Assembly: GCF_027744825.2 (NCBI RefSeq)
Contig: NC_071334.1
Coordinates: forward strand, 29,784,937-29,848,936
Length of the DNA stretch: 64,000 nt
Direction of reading: 5' to 3'
Origin: Synchiropus splendidus
Taxonomy: Eukaryota; Chordata; Actinopteri; Syngnathiformes; Callionymidae
Part shown: positions 13,246 to 25,301 of the stretch, one piece after another
Position numbering within the stretch: position 1 is the first letter of the stretch
How the letters are laid out: each line of letters begins with the position of its first letter
Notes under the pieces: generated by a model
What the model was told of the DNA's origin: nothing
Seen by the model: only the letters and a program-made list of their open reading frames with translations
Database searches by the model: none
Made by a program: the position numbers and the translations under genes

Positions 13246-13261
13246 CATTGGGCATTCAAAT
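13246..13261. repeat. Target-site duplication, right arm
   Basis: Partner of 12540-12555 with one mismatch. It defines the 5'-truncation point of the LINE at 13245. Confidence 0.85.
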
Positions 13262-16200
13262 GAGGGAATTTTTTGCTTTCTGCAGTACTGATGCCGCAGA
13301 CGGTACATCACAAAAAAAAAAACAAAGGCAGAAGGTATCATTCTTACATTGTTTACGAGGAAGGCTAACAAGAGCACTGGAAAAAGTCCGCTTGAGAAGA
13401 GTTGCTAGTTGACATCTCAGCAGTGAGAATGTGTTGTCACAACCTCTGGTCAATGTCTTCAGGCATCTCAATTTTTCTCCACATGGTGTAGTTGAGAGAA
13501 CCTCTGCACTGAGAGACGTCAGTTCACGTGGTTCAGGCATGGTCTGTGCTTTACGGCTCCCTTGTGAGGAGTCATCTCCAACTCAGAGGAGGCCCCCGGG
13601 CTGACCCAACACGTGCTGGACAGATGATCTAATTTAAGGTATCGCGTCAATAATGCCTCACTATTCCCCCAGAGGGGCTTGTTTTGGGGTGAGAGGGAAA
13701 TCTGGGCCTCCACGACCTCACCTCTCATAAGCAGATGAGTAGCGGGATGGATGGATCAAACTACATTAAAGTGGGAGCTATCCTTATCAGTAGAAGGCGA
13801 CAGTTGTGAAAAGTGATACTGGGACTTGGTCGGAGGGAGAATCAAAGGCAGTTTTTAACCATGAATGCTATTAAATGATACAGATGTTTCACAAAGCCAT
13901 TTAGAAATAATGCTGGACACTGTACACTGAGAGGGCCAATGGTAGGTTTAGGTTTTGAGCAACATGACATGACAAAAGTAATTAAGATGGTACGTGAGGC
14001 AGAGCTGTCTTTCAACCAACCCACAAATACTTTTGTGGTGAGCAGTAGCGCTTCGTCTGAAGGCACAGAGAAAAAACACTTCGGTCAGGATTCCATTTTA
14101 TTCTCCTCAGTGCCTGTGCAACTCAATCTCCATCAGGCCGATCTGCTATTGCTATTATTTTCATCGCTGAACCTTGCATCAGTGAGTCTCGTAATATTAT
14201 GAGATGAGGCAACATGATGAAAGATGAATGTTCTTTCGATCAGCTGAGACTGTGTGGAAGAAATTTCAGTATGTTATGGCTGCTGGTTTGTTTGGACTTC
14301 AGGCATTGTAGAACTGTAGAACTCCAGCAAAGGTTCTGATAAAACTTACAACTCAATAAAAATTTAGAGGTATAGAAACTTAGCACATTTCATATCATAT
14401 ATCATATGTATAAGGAAGTGAAATATACTCACATTCTTAATTTGTTTCAATGATAATAGTGAAATATGGAAAGGCAGTCATGAGGTCATATAATGTCTAC
14501 AAAATCATTGGAAAAACATATTTTACTCAGCTAAAAACATTCTGAAAATAACATTAACAACAACTAAGTTCACATTAACATTATTGGGATGACAAAAAAA
14601 CTGATGTTGGTGTCAGTAAACAAGCGCACGCTCAATATGATATCATAAAGAGTTGAGGAGCAAATTACAGTAATGATATTAAAAAAGACATTCATTTGCC
14701 CAAGGTAGTGGTTCCTGGTGGGTGGAAAAACATCAACAAGGTGGATGAAAGACGAGAGATCATGTATTCACCATCATACTTGAATATGGCATGTATGTAA
14801 TGAGGGTATCTGAATATGTCCATGTTCATGTTAACCCTTCGAGAGCGACTAAGACGGCATCAGATTCAGAGGAGTAATTTTCACGCTACGGTGGAGCTTC
14901 CATTGTGCTTCCAGGAAGTGTTCCATTCATTCGGTGGCCCAGGAGAACCTGGCATGATAGGAAGCGATCAAATGCGCTTCACATTTTCGTCTGCCCATTT
15001 TATTTATAGTGAAATTCAAGCACCAAGTATTGATGCACGCCAATGTGGTTGGTTTCACCAACCAGCTGTTGCAGGTTCTTCAGGTTTCCCAGCCCAGGAG
15101 TTCTCATTTGTAACTCCTGTCTCTATCAGAACAGCCTATTTTAATAAAGTAATGATCATCGATTTTGAGATGAGCTACACTCTTTAATTCTTCCCACTTT
15201 TTACATAGTTTGTGCTTAACTGGTTTCCCACAACATCCCAGTTCATTTGAGTTTGACTGCACAATTCTATCTTGTAATGTCAAATGATTTTTGTCTTATT
15301 TTAATGTTTGTTATCACAACAAATATATGAATGATTCTTAAAAAATACACAACCGTACATCAGAGTAGAACTAATTTGCTTAAATAATGTTGCCCCACTT
15401 TAAATGACTTTCCATTGTCTGGTCCATGGATAGAAAGCCTGTACGATATTTATTCGACTATACACCTCTTCCAAGCTAAGCACCGCCTTCCCCACATCTG
15501 GTTGTGTTGAACCTCCCAGCTCGATGGACAGATAAGCCTCAGTGATGGATTCAGGGTGTCACCATCCAACGCTCAGCCTATCTATTACAGCACAGCAGCC
15601 TTTTCATGTGGGGACTGGATGTGTGCGCCAGGGGAACCAGGGAGACGGTTCACACATTAGGTTGATGGCTGTGTGAGGGTGAGTGGGAGTCTGGATGGCT
15701 GCAAGGGAAAATTATTTGCGGTATTAAAGGACCGGTTAGAGAAAAGGCTTTTGGACAAGTTAAAGAAAGATGAATGAAATGTGATATGTGTATCAGAAGC
15801 AAACTGAAATTCAAAAAAAGTATGCTTCTTTTGCTGCTGCATCCCAAATGTGCCCTTGAGAATTTTGGTATTGGACTTTTTTTTTTGTTGTGAGTGGGGC
15901 CCCATTTTGTTTTTCTCCTGATACCTTTTAACAATAACCGCTTCGCCTGCTTCTCCAAGCGGTTGGTATGACGCAAGAACAACAGTGATGAAGCTGCAGG
16001 CAAGAAAAGTGAGAGCGCAAACAAGACAACATACTTCAGAAGCTTTGGCAGAAGCCAAAGTTGAAAAAGTAGCATTCACTAAACTTGTAAGTTAATTGTG
16101 TTCCCTGGCTCTTTCACTTCCATTCGAGTGCCAAAGGTACCAGTTTTATACCTTGAGATGAGGCCATCGTGTTGGTTAGCATAGACGCTCACATAAATAA

Positions 16201-16808
16201 GCTTTCGTAACATCAGTTTGAATTACGTCTCAGGATGTGAAAGGAAAAAGAAATGAGTGTTTAGGTGCCATATTTGTTTATCACGCCAAAACACTGTTTA
16301 ACGCTTGTTTGCATTGTATACTCTTACAATGAAGAAAGGCATAAAGTGGCGCCTTCAATATGAAACAAATGTATATATTAATAATGGCCGCATTTCTGAC
16401 AGATAATATGTCCTGAGGCATGAATCAAGATTTTTCAACCAGGTTCATATGAAGCCACATAGACACAATACTCAGTACTGAATAGTACTGAATAGCCGAC
16501 AGTTAATCTGGCGCAATTAAGCGAAAGGTTAATGTAATTATTCAGCGAGTGTTTATGCAGTGAAATTTGAAGCCAACTTTTTATTTTTGTTGGAGCCTCA
16601 CCAGCCAAAAAACAAAACAAAACAAAACAAGGCAGCCTCCATTGTTGTATTAAGGAGCTGATTTTCATGCGTATCTCCCAGTGTGTTTTTCATTTGCTGG
16701 TGTTGTTGGATTGCTGCAGAAAGGCAATTTGAGTCATTGTTTCATTTGTGTGTACTTACCTCAGAGTCAACATTAAACGCATCTACGACAAACCAAGAAT
16801 TCTGTGGT
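13262..16808. other. Intergenic, no gene recognised
   Basis: No gene or named repeat. The stretch 13490-13740 is more GC-rich and complex than its surroundings, with a CACGTG E-box near 13526, and could be a conserved element (see findings). A frame at 14816-15187 (123 codons) matches nothing I recognise. Confidence 0.45.
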
Positions 16809-16836
16809 CACACACACACACACACACACACACACA
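16809..16836. repeat. (CA)14 microsatellite
   Basis: Fourteen perfect CA units. Confidence 0.97.
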
Positions 16837-16947
16837 ATTACAAGTTAAATCCCCTGCAATTAGAACCCAATCAAATTTTCCCTCATGCTTGTCAACATTT
16901 TCTCCACAGTGTATTTTTACAATCTATTTGTGCTCACATGCCGATAC

Positions 16948-16971
16948 TTTTTTTTTTTTTTTTTTTTTTTT
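16948..16971. repeat. Poly(T) tract, 24 nt
   Basis: Uninterrupted T run. On the minus strand it could be the poly(A) tail of an old retroposon, but no body is recognisable next to it. Confidence 0.9.
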
Positions 16972-19043
16972 CAAATATGACATGCAGCCTTTTCACTGGG
17001 ACTTCAGTGTCATCAGTGAATTTTCATCTGATTCCACAATGGCTTTCTAAATGTGACATTCACTTGGTCTCCGGACAAGACCACCCAGGAGTTCAGGAGC
17101 TCACAGTTCAGGCTGGGTTCTCAGTAAGGAATATTAATTGTTTTATATTTTAGTCTGGGAGAAGTGCCCACGATGCCATTTTCTCTGTGTTCTGCACACA
17201 AAATGCGGTCAAACAGAGTTTAGGCAAATGCATGTATTTGGATTTTCAGATACCGGCAGATAGCTATCATTCATTTCTGCGCAGTTCGGTCTCTGCAATT
17301 CTGTTATTTTCAGTCATTGAAGCCACAACTTTTGACACTACTCCCAAATACTCCCAAAGTTAAGAGATTGATGTACAACCATGCCACAACCTTTTGAAAC
17401 TGATGATGTCACAGCCCTGCCTCGCCATCGTGGACTGGAATAAATCCTCGTTGATGTGAGATAACAAGTGTGGTAACTGTTGTCTGTACAGAGCAATGTC
17501 TCCGGTGAGGTTTTTCATTCTTATTGAGCAACTTGTTTTTCTTTGCTTTGTTTACTGTGTGCAATATTTCATGCATATGAGCCATGCCCTCGCCATGTTT
17601 TGCAATAGCATTACCTCACCACACACAGGGCTGGCATGTGTACTCGTCAGTGATTTTGTGCGGATGCAGATTTTTTCCTGAAACTGCTCATGTTTGCGGA
17701 ACATTTTGTTTGTTTTGTTTTAACAAAGATCAAATTGGGACAAGATGCTCGTGTGGACAAGACATTTGAAGAGGAAGCCACCCATACACACAGGTTTGTC
17801 ACATCATCTTTGTGACATCCCCTCAACCTAACCGTCCAAAACAAATGGTTAAACTTAACCAGGACTCCTCACTAGGACACATATACTTAAATACACTCAC
17901 ATGCACACACCCACACCCACACACACAGCCGGATTGGTTTAACCAGCAGAAGGTGAGCTGGCGTGGTTTATGGAGGCGATGAGGAGCGTTACAAAAAATA
18001 GATTCTGTCAGTCAGAGTCATGTGTATCACTAACTTCTGACAGTAAAACCTGTCACAAGTAACATCAAGGGAGTGCTTTGCAGAACCTTTGAAAAGCCAA
18101 TAAATGCTGAGTGTCTAGGTGACATCCTCTCAGTTCAAGTTCATGTACATTCTCAGTGTTGAAATTATGCTGAAATCTCTTTTTCTCTCTTTTTTTTCTC
18201 TTTTTTTTTACCAGCAGGGTCCAAGTGTCTCTATTATTTTTGTGTGAAAAGCAGCAGCAGGAAGGACTGTTGGATATGAAAATTATCAACAAAGCAACAA
18301 TCTTTTGATCAGTATATTGATTTCATATTTTATGGGATGTTAGGCTTCATATTAAACAGTTCTACATCACAGTTTCTCTGGGTGACCAGATAATATGTCC
18401 TTAAAGTGCCAGAACAGCCACCCATGTGACCACCAAACTAGTTCATGGCAGCTGTGCGAACTTGGCAGTGACCATTCATTGAAGGGTCCAGGAAGAGAAA
18501 ACAGGAAGAGCCCAGACCAGAGTGGGCAGAGCAGTTACATTCACACCCTGGCGAGAACCAAGGACTCAAGAGCTCACATGCTTCTACTGGACCTATAAGT
18601 CATCTTTGGTGTGTTATCATATATGGGGAACATAGAGATGCTAACAAAAGTGTCATCATCCGCTGGTCATCTTATTTTATTCATAAAAGTGTGTAGATAT
18701 AGCCAGCCAAACAGGTTAGCTCTAACATTAGTTGCCAGTGGTCACTGACATATATCAGACAGAAAAGAGAGCAGCGTCAACATTTGCCTGGCAGTTGTTC
18801 TAGAACTTGTAGAAGAAGTTTAGTTTCTTGCTCTGGTGTCTGTCTCTATTGTCAATTTAAAATAAAAGTCTGATACTAAAGACTGTTGAGTCATGATCTA
18901 AAAAGGTCAAACAAGAAAAAAGAGCTGCACCGTTGTCTTTATTATTCTATGTTCATGTTCTTTTGTCAGTACTGTAAAGCCATTTGTGACTGGCGCTCTT
19001 AAACGTGCAGTTGAAATAAAGTTTTATCATCTGGTCGGTCTTG
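16972..19043. other. Intergenic, no gene recognised
   Basis: A short CA-rich patch lies near 17894-17928 and a CT-rich patch near 18176-18210. Otherwise there is nothing I can assign. Confidence 0.5.
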
Positions 19044-19260
19044 CAGCTGCTTCATCCTCTCGCTGGATGCTCACTGGCTGAATCACGGAGTTTGATTCCT
19101 GATGTTGAATGACATATGCTTCATGGTGTTGGGAATATTGCCATCGGTGATAGCATTTTTTAGTTGTTTCGCAATGGTCCTTACTCATAAACAAATGAAT
19201 GAGGACTGGGGGGGGGACTGGGAACCCAGCTTTACAACAGTTTGCAATTACACTGTTTCA
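19044..19260. repeat. Unclassified dispersed repeat, family 3, copy 1
   Basis: About 215 nt align with 51216-51430 in the same orientation. Shared anchors in order: CAGCT.CTTCATCCTCTC, CTGGATG, TTGATTCCTGATG / TCGATTCCTGATG, ATATTGCCATC, TTTCGC, TGGTCCT, CATAAACAAAT / CATGAACAAAT, CCAGCTTTAC. On the minus strand both copies retain related peptide fragments (DGN, IRN, IQREDE), but this copy has a stop and a frame change between them. The fragments suggest a protein-coding ancestor, perhaps a transposon. I cannot name it. Confidence 0.6.
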
Positions 19261-21585
19261 CGCTGAGATACACTTACTCCTCATAACAACGTTTTACCGC
19301 CATCTTCCAAATCTTCCACATGGTGAACAGTCATGAGCCCAGAGGAAAGTTTATTATTGTGCGCTCCCTAATTGTCAACCGTATCAAGCCCATGATCAAG
19401 CGGCACGTCTTGGTGGGTATCGAATGGTACTGTGTGGTTACTGCTGTCATTGGGAGCATCTGACATCATGTCAACATGCCTGCAGGATTAGTTCTGGTTC
19501 ACATCCAGCTGCCCCTCTGTGTCACCTGTGATCACTGTCTGCTCAATGCCAAGAAATGGACAAACACTAGAAGTGGGATTCTGGTATTAAAGCTGTGCTG
19601 CTTTGTCTTCCGCGCTGACATCTGGATTTCTGCATCACAGCTCTGCCCAGCAGCAATCATCACATTAGCCATCTCAGGAATTACAAATCAAATTTTCAAT
19701 TTCATCACTTTAACAAATCAATTATTTCAAGAAAAATCAATTTACACGGATCCGTCAAAGCATTATGACCACCGACTGATGAAGCAAATAACCATGTCCA
19801 TTTGGTTACTGTGGCAGCTTAGTGGGATATATTAGGGAGAGAATGAATGTTCCATCCAGCAGTGTCTAAGAATCAAGTCACATGGCCAAGCTGCAGGATC
19901 ACAGCCACTTTGATCAGCCACACTGTGTTGAGGATATCTCTGGGAGGCCTTCCACACTGACACGGTTCTGGTTCACAAACCGATGCTGAGCCAAAGTGGG
20001 ACCATGAGGAGTGTCATGTGCAGTCAACCTCCATCTTTCTTTTATGTGACGTGCTGCCGACAGCATCAGGATGTGCGACACAACGCGGAACGTGCTCCAA
20101 TTGAAACACTTGAGCACCAAATAGATAAACTCCATATTGTTCAAAATTACACACACTTGCATCGCAGTCAATAATAAAAATAAATAAATAAATAAAATCA
20201 TGGTAAAATTTAAAAATGAAAATTACAATTGATTGTTCAAACATAAACAAAATGGCCTGATCTGAGGAAAGCTTTGGTTTCGTGGGCGGAGTCTGAAGAA
20301 ATTGCAGCTCAAGCCGCATTTTCTTCTTCAAAAACCTTTCTTTTACTCAAATAACATTTTAGTGGAGCTGAAAGACATGGCCAGCAAATTTTGCAGTGGG
20401 TCTAGTCGCTTCCATTAAATTCTTTTATTTACATGCATCGTACATCTCTAGAATAAAAAAAAAAAAAATCCAACTTAAATTAGATGTCACAAGAGAACTA
20501 CTGTTATTGCTGTACAACAGAATTTCATATCCAGTTTTAATCAACTGGACTTTAGCTGGAGACAAGGCGCATGACTTTGGTGTGACGTGTCTCGTCTGCT
20601 TGGCTGTCTGCGGCGGAAACATGTGAAACATGTCATCTCTCCTGAGCTTGTTACTACTGATTCCTCTGCCATGAGCTCTGATGAGATTTTCAGACCAGAC
20701 AACAAGCTAGTTGCGCCGCACCACTTTCCGCCCACGCCACCTTTCATATCCTTCATGTCTTTGTCTCATTTGTGATCCAACAGTCTCCTGCATTTCTCTC
20801 CTTTGTTTATCACTGATCTGCGTCTGTTTACCAGTCCACCTGTTATGAAGATTAAAAATAACCGTCTCTTCTTTAAACCTAAGTTCAGTCCGTTTAGTCG
20901 GAGGTTTGACAGTTGCCATGTAGCTACCCTTTTGTTTTATGAGGTTTTGGCCTCGACAGAGGAACTTTTAACCCAAGACTAATGTTGTGGTAGTGTTGTT
21001 AAAGCTTATATTTGTGGTTTGTATATTTTCCCATGCTTGAGTTGGTGTCGCCAGGCAATCCCGGAACGCTAATTTGTCCATTTGTGTGAGTTCTAGCATG
21101 AGTTAAGTGTAATTGACTGTCACCCTGCTCAGGCCAAAGTGTACTGGCCATAGCTCTCTAGCAATTTGTTACTTTCTATCTGAGGAAAACAGTTGACAGA
21201 AGAACAACTTCTGTCAGACTTTTTACAGATTCCTTTGCAGAGAAAAGGTGAGTTTGAATTTTTGACAGCAATTAACAGGAACGTAAACAGAGCAACGCGA
21301 GACCCCACTGTTACTGCTGCACAATAGACACAGCTGTGGATGGATGTTGTTTAACTTCGAGCACTTGTTCAAGATTTACATGAAACTAACCATATGTAGT
21401 GCAATATGCATTTTGTGTCAGAATACACAAAGCCATGTTGTACATTCGCATGCAAATCAAATCAGCCTTGGCATACTGTGGACAGCAAACACACATCAAG
21501 GGGAAAAAAAAAAAAAACATTTTGAAGGAAAATGAAGTTTCCAGTCGACAGTCTGAGTGCATTTTCTTCCTTTTTTCGGCATTTC
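19261..21585. other. Intergenic, no gene recognised
   Basis: Holds a short AAAT-type simple repeat at about 20173-20195 and a poly(A) run near 20456-20467. Nothing else could be assigned. Confidence 0.5.
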
Positions 21586-21916
21586 CCATCAGCCACAGCA
21601 AGTCAGCCAATCTTGTGCATCTCCTCATGTCCTCCTTCATCACATCCATAACCCAGATGTTTGTATTCATCTCCTTCTTTTGCCAGGTACTTCCATCTAT
21701 GACATCTTTGTCCAAAATGTCCCCCCATGTGTCCGAACCCTCTGAGGGTGGCCTGACTCCAAACCTTTCTACATGAGCTAACACTCTGATACAGTCGTTT
21801 CTAAACCTTAAGTCACAACTGGATTACTCCTCGCTCCAGCTCCTACCTCCACCTCACCAGTTCTCCTTCATCTGATCATTACTGTCACTAGAAGTCTCCA
21901 TATCATCAGCGAACGT
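21586..21916 (-). mobile_element. Decayed LINE fragment with RT motif
   Basis: On the minus strand, 21900-21914 reads TFADDM in one frame. This is the F/Y-A-D-D catalytic motif C of non-LTR reverse transcriptases. Around 21625-21660 the same strand encodes VMDVMKEDMR, equivalent to FMDVVKEDMR near the C terminus of the LINE at 12556-13245. The two motifs are only about 250 nt apart, much less than in an intact element, so there is an internal deletion as well as frame damage. No target-site duplication was found. Confidence 0.6.
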
Positions 21917-21929
21917 TTTGGTCCATGGA

Positions 21930-23499
21930 GAACGTGCACACGCATAAAACACACCAAAAACAGTGATCCTCATCAGTTCTGTTAAACTTGCCTTTTTGGA
22001 TGGCAGAGCTTCACCGTGGAAAGGAATGTCCTGGATGTTCCTTTACTTTATGTCACTTATGTCACTCCCTTGGATTTGATGACACAAACATTCAGAGTGG
22101 ATTCTAAAGAACATTTTGTGTTTGGTCTAAAATACATCAAAACTGAAGTGAAGGAACAAAAAACGCTTTCAAAATGTCCACTCTTGTGCCTAGACCTGCA
22201 ACATTCATTCAGTTGAAGAGTTTATGCTGATGACAGCAGGGCCAGAGACCCGTTCCTGAGACATGGAAGATCTCAAGTAGGACTTTTGAGAAGCTCCTCT
22301 CTGCTTGGGCCACAGTGAGTGCCATTACATGCAGGCCCCAAAAAACGAATTATAGCATTAATCCGACTAAAATAAGACTTTTCAAATGCATGTTAAGAGT
22401 TTAGTCCGACCACTGGAGAGAAATTCAGATTTTTCTGGGTTGACTCCACGACCTGTATAATCCGAAGATGATCTGTCTTCAACTTCCTTGACCCAAGATG
22501 TTTTGATCGTTCTCGCAAGAAGATAACAAGTCGTGATGTGTTGGATAAGGGGACAACATTACGACCACATTAGCAACCGTAGCATGGTTGCTAAGTTAGG
22601 CGAGGCTCACGATGGTGATCTAAAGCACGACTGTCGATATTTCACATCTATCATCCTTCAACACATGAACATTACAATCTCAGGAATATTTCAGTTTATT
22701 TAGAAACTAGCAAGTTTATTCCCAAAACCTGATGACATCTCCGTGATGGTGACGGCATTGACCATCGCTCCTTGCTACCTGCCAGCTTCGACTGCTCTTC
22801 CTTTACGGTCATATGAAACAGAACAACTAAAGATCTCCAGGGACTTCCCCAACGCTCTGCAGGCAACTGCAAAAAAAAAAGTGTGTGCCATCCCTTTTTT
22901 TTTCATTTTGCACCCCCACCCCGACAATGCCGCCACTGGAGGGGTCGATGCAAAAGCTAGAGTCCAACATTACATACTACAACGAATACCCAGGCTGTAA
23001 AGTTTACCATATCCATCAGTGTCTGACATCAAGTTTCGTGTCGTGTAACTCCACGCCGCACAATTCCGTGGACAACATTTGGGCAAGTCATTCATCTGCA
23101 GTCATGAAATACATAATGAGACTTGGCTTCATCTCTGTTTCAACTGTTGTGCTCATCAGCTCTCAATAAATGAACGGCAGTCAAATATTATTTAAAATAA
23201 TACTCCCTGGTGGACACGTGATGCCTTTTGGACACTATCTATGGGGTGACATCATCGTGCTAGTATTATTGCTTAAGAAGAAGAAACTAACTGAGTCATA
23301 TATGCGAGTGATTTTGCGACAATAAACACTCCACAGGAGCCCCATGTTTCCAGCCTGTGTCCAGTTTCTAACTTTATTTTTCATCATTCAATCCTCAGTA
23401 GTGCTACTTGCTGCTGCCGGATAAACAGGCATCAGAAAATACAAATTCAAATCGGCATCTGTTTGAGATTAAAATGGAGCACCAGCAACAAAATAAAGA
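21930..23499. other. Downstream flank of sox9, no gene recognised
   Basis: No exon or repeat I can assign. A further TTTATT (AATAAA on the minus strand) at 23373-23378 could serve as a more distal poly(A) signal for sox9. A weak inverted repeat AGCAACC/GGTTGCT lies near 22573-22593. Confidence 0.45.
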
Positions 23500-24519
23500 C
23501 ACTTAGGTTTCTTTGACTTTTATTGCAAATTCAGATACAAAAGTGTTGTAAGACAGTACAAAATACAATGCAAACTAGCAAAAGAGAAAGAGACATTGTC
23601 TGTCGAGCTTACAGAGCCGGAAGCCAAAAATAAAAACCTAACACTTTAAAAATAAAATACATCATTTTCCAGTTCAGCCTTTTCTCCAATAAGAAAATTA
23701 AAAAAAAGAAACAAATACACATTTTGCTAAATAGTTTAGATGGCACAAAAAGAGTCATATACACAAAACAAACATTTAGATAAGATAAATAATGATTAGA
23801 GCATGAACCATGTCATTTAAGTACCACACGGTTGAAACAAGAGGCAGGTATATGCTGAGCTATAAGGTTAGCATGCCAAATAATTAATCATCAATAAAAT
23901 TAAAGATAATAAATAAATTAAGTCGACTGGGTCAGAGGGGCGAGGGGTGTTGGACACCGGCATCGTGGGGAACATTGACAGAGGTCAAAGGGCATTTCCT
24001 GTAGCTGTCAGACACATGCTGGTGGATGCTAAGTGTAATGTCAGCTGTGGACACAAAGACAAACACGAATTTGAGGAAAGGGTTGAGTCCAAGGCACAGA
24101 TGGTAAAAGGAGATGTCTCGTAATGCAATATTTCTGCTTCAAAGCAAAAATAGTTGGCAACACAATGAGCAACACTTGTGTAATGGAACCTTCATTTCCT
24201 ATAATATCCCGAGATTTATAAAGCTTTAATATCTACAATCACAAATAATTACCCCAACCCTCCCCGCCACCCTCATAAACCCGCGATACAAATTGAAAAT
24301 GGACATGAAAAAAAATCATACATATACAGTACCTACTGAAATATGGACAATCAGCAATCCTCACAGAGGATTTTAATTTTTCACTTTTCTAAAAATATAT
24401 ATTTATATCTAGTTTGTAAGGCACAAAGCAAGCCAATCAAAAGTCCGGCTCTTCTTTTCAAGTGTCTGTTTTGTTTGGTTGTACATTACTGAAGCCATAG
24501 TCTGCCAGAGGCCCTGGTC
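23500..24519 (-). other. sox9 3' untranslated region
   Basis: About 1.02 kb between the sox9 stop codon and the first good poly(A) signal on the coding strand. It is strongly AT-rich, unlike the exons. The end is inferred from the signal at 23519-23524 and not from transcript data. A more distal signal at 23373-23378 would add about 150 nt. Confidence 0.6.
23519..23524 (-). terminator. sox9 poly(A) signal
   Basis: TTTATT on the plus strand reads AATAAA on the coding strand. About 20-45 nt downstream the transcript would be T/GT-rich (TGTCTTTATTTTGTTGCTGG), which fits a cleavage-stimulation element. Cleavage is expected near 23495-23508. Confidence 0.6.
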
Positions 24520-25301
24520 TCAGGGTCGGGTCAGCTGGGTGTAAACCGGAGCCTGGTCCCAGTGTTGAGGGCTGTTCTGCGGGATTGATGGGACCCCCGA
24601 ATTGTCGGCTATGGGCGTGTACATGGGTCGTTGGCTGGGGCTGCCCATGTAGCTGAAAGTTGAGTACAGACCTGAGCCCTGGCCAGCTCCAGCATGGCTA
24701 AAGTAGGAGTTGCCACCCTGGTGCTCGCTGTACTCATACTGCTGCGACTTGGAGATGACCGGGTAGGATGTGGGGCTGTAGTGCTGCAAGTTGAATGGGC
24801 TGTAGGTGACGTGCTGGGGAGAACCCTGCTGCTCGCTGAAATGACTTGGACTCAGCTGCTCAGTCTTGATCTGGGTTCTGTGTTGGCCTGCCTCTGAGCT
24901 GCTGCTGCTGCTGCTGCTGCCCAGCGTGGTCAAGGTGTGTTGCTGCTGCTGGCTTTTCGCCAGCCAGGCAGCGCTGGCCCCACCCGCCTGTGGACTGACG
25001 GGCGCGCCTGTGCTGATGCTGTAGCTGCCGGTGAAGGTGACGGACGTGGTGTTGCCAGCGGAGCCTGGATGACCGTTTGGCGGAAGGTACTGGTCGAACT
25101 CGTTCACATCAAAGGTCTCGATGTGGGAGATGACGTCACTGCTCAACTCGCCAATGTCTACATCGCGGAAGTCGATGTTGAGCTGACGCCCGACCGGCCC
25201 ATCCGCAAGAGATCGGAGGCCTCCTTCACGCTTAAGATCCATCTTGCCTGAGTTGACATCAGTCTTCGGGGTGGTGGGAGGAGTCGGGGGACCCTGAGAG
25301 C
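24520..25301 (-). CDS. sox9: sox9 exon 3, coding part
   Basis: 782 nt, codons 230 (split) to stop TGA at 24522-24520. The acceptor is TTTTCTAG|G. It encodes the phosphodegron, the K2/TAM transactivation segment, a Gln- and Ser-repeat linker where mammals have PQA, and the C-terminal PQ/S-rich transactivation domain ending in QLTRP. The minus-strand frame beginning at 25242 is only the part of this exon after an internal Met. Confidence 0.97.

Noticed and set aside
15650..16079. Two overlapping minus-strand frames of about 140 codons
   Set aside because: Overlapping frames of similar length over T/A-rich sequence, neither resembling a known protein and no splice signals.
1..23500. Search for slc39a11 or kcnj2 exons expected near SOX9
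   Set aside because: No frame resembling either neighbour was found, so they must lie outside the window.
24694..25251. Plus-strand open frames opposite sox9 exon 3
   Set aside because: They are the complement of the CAG/AGC-rich exon and have no known protein content.
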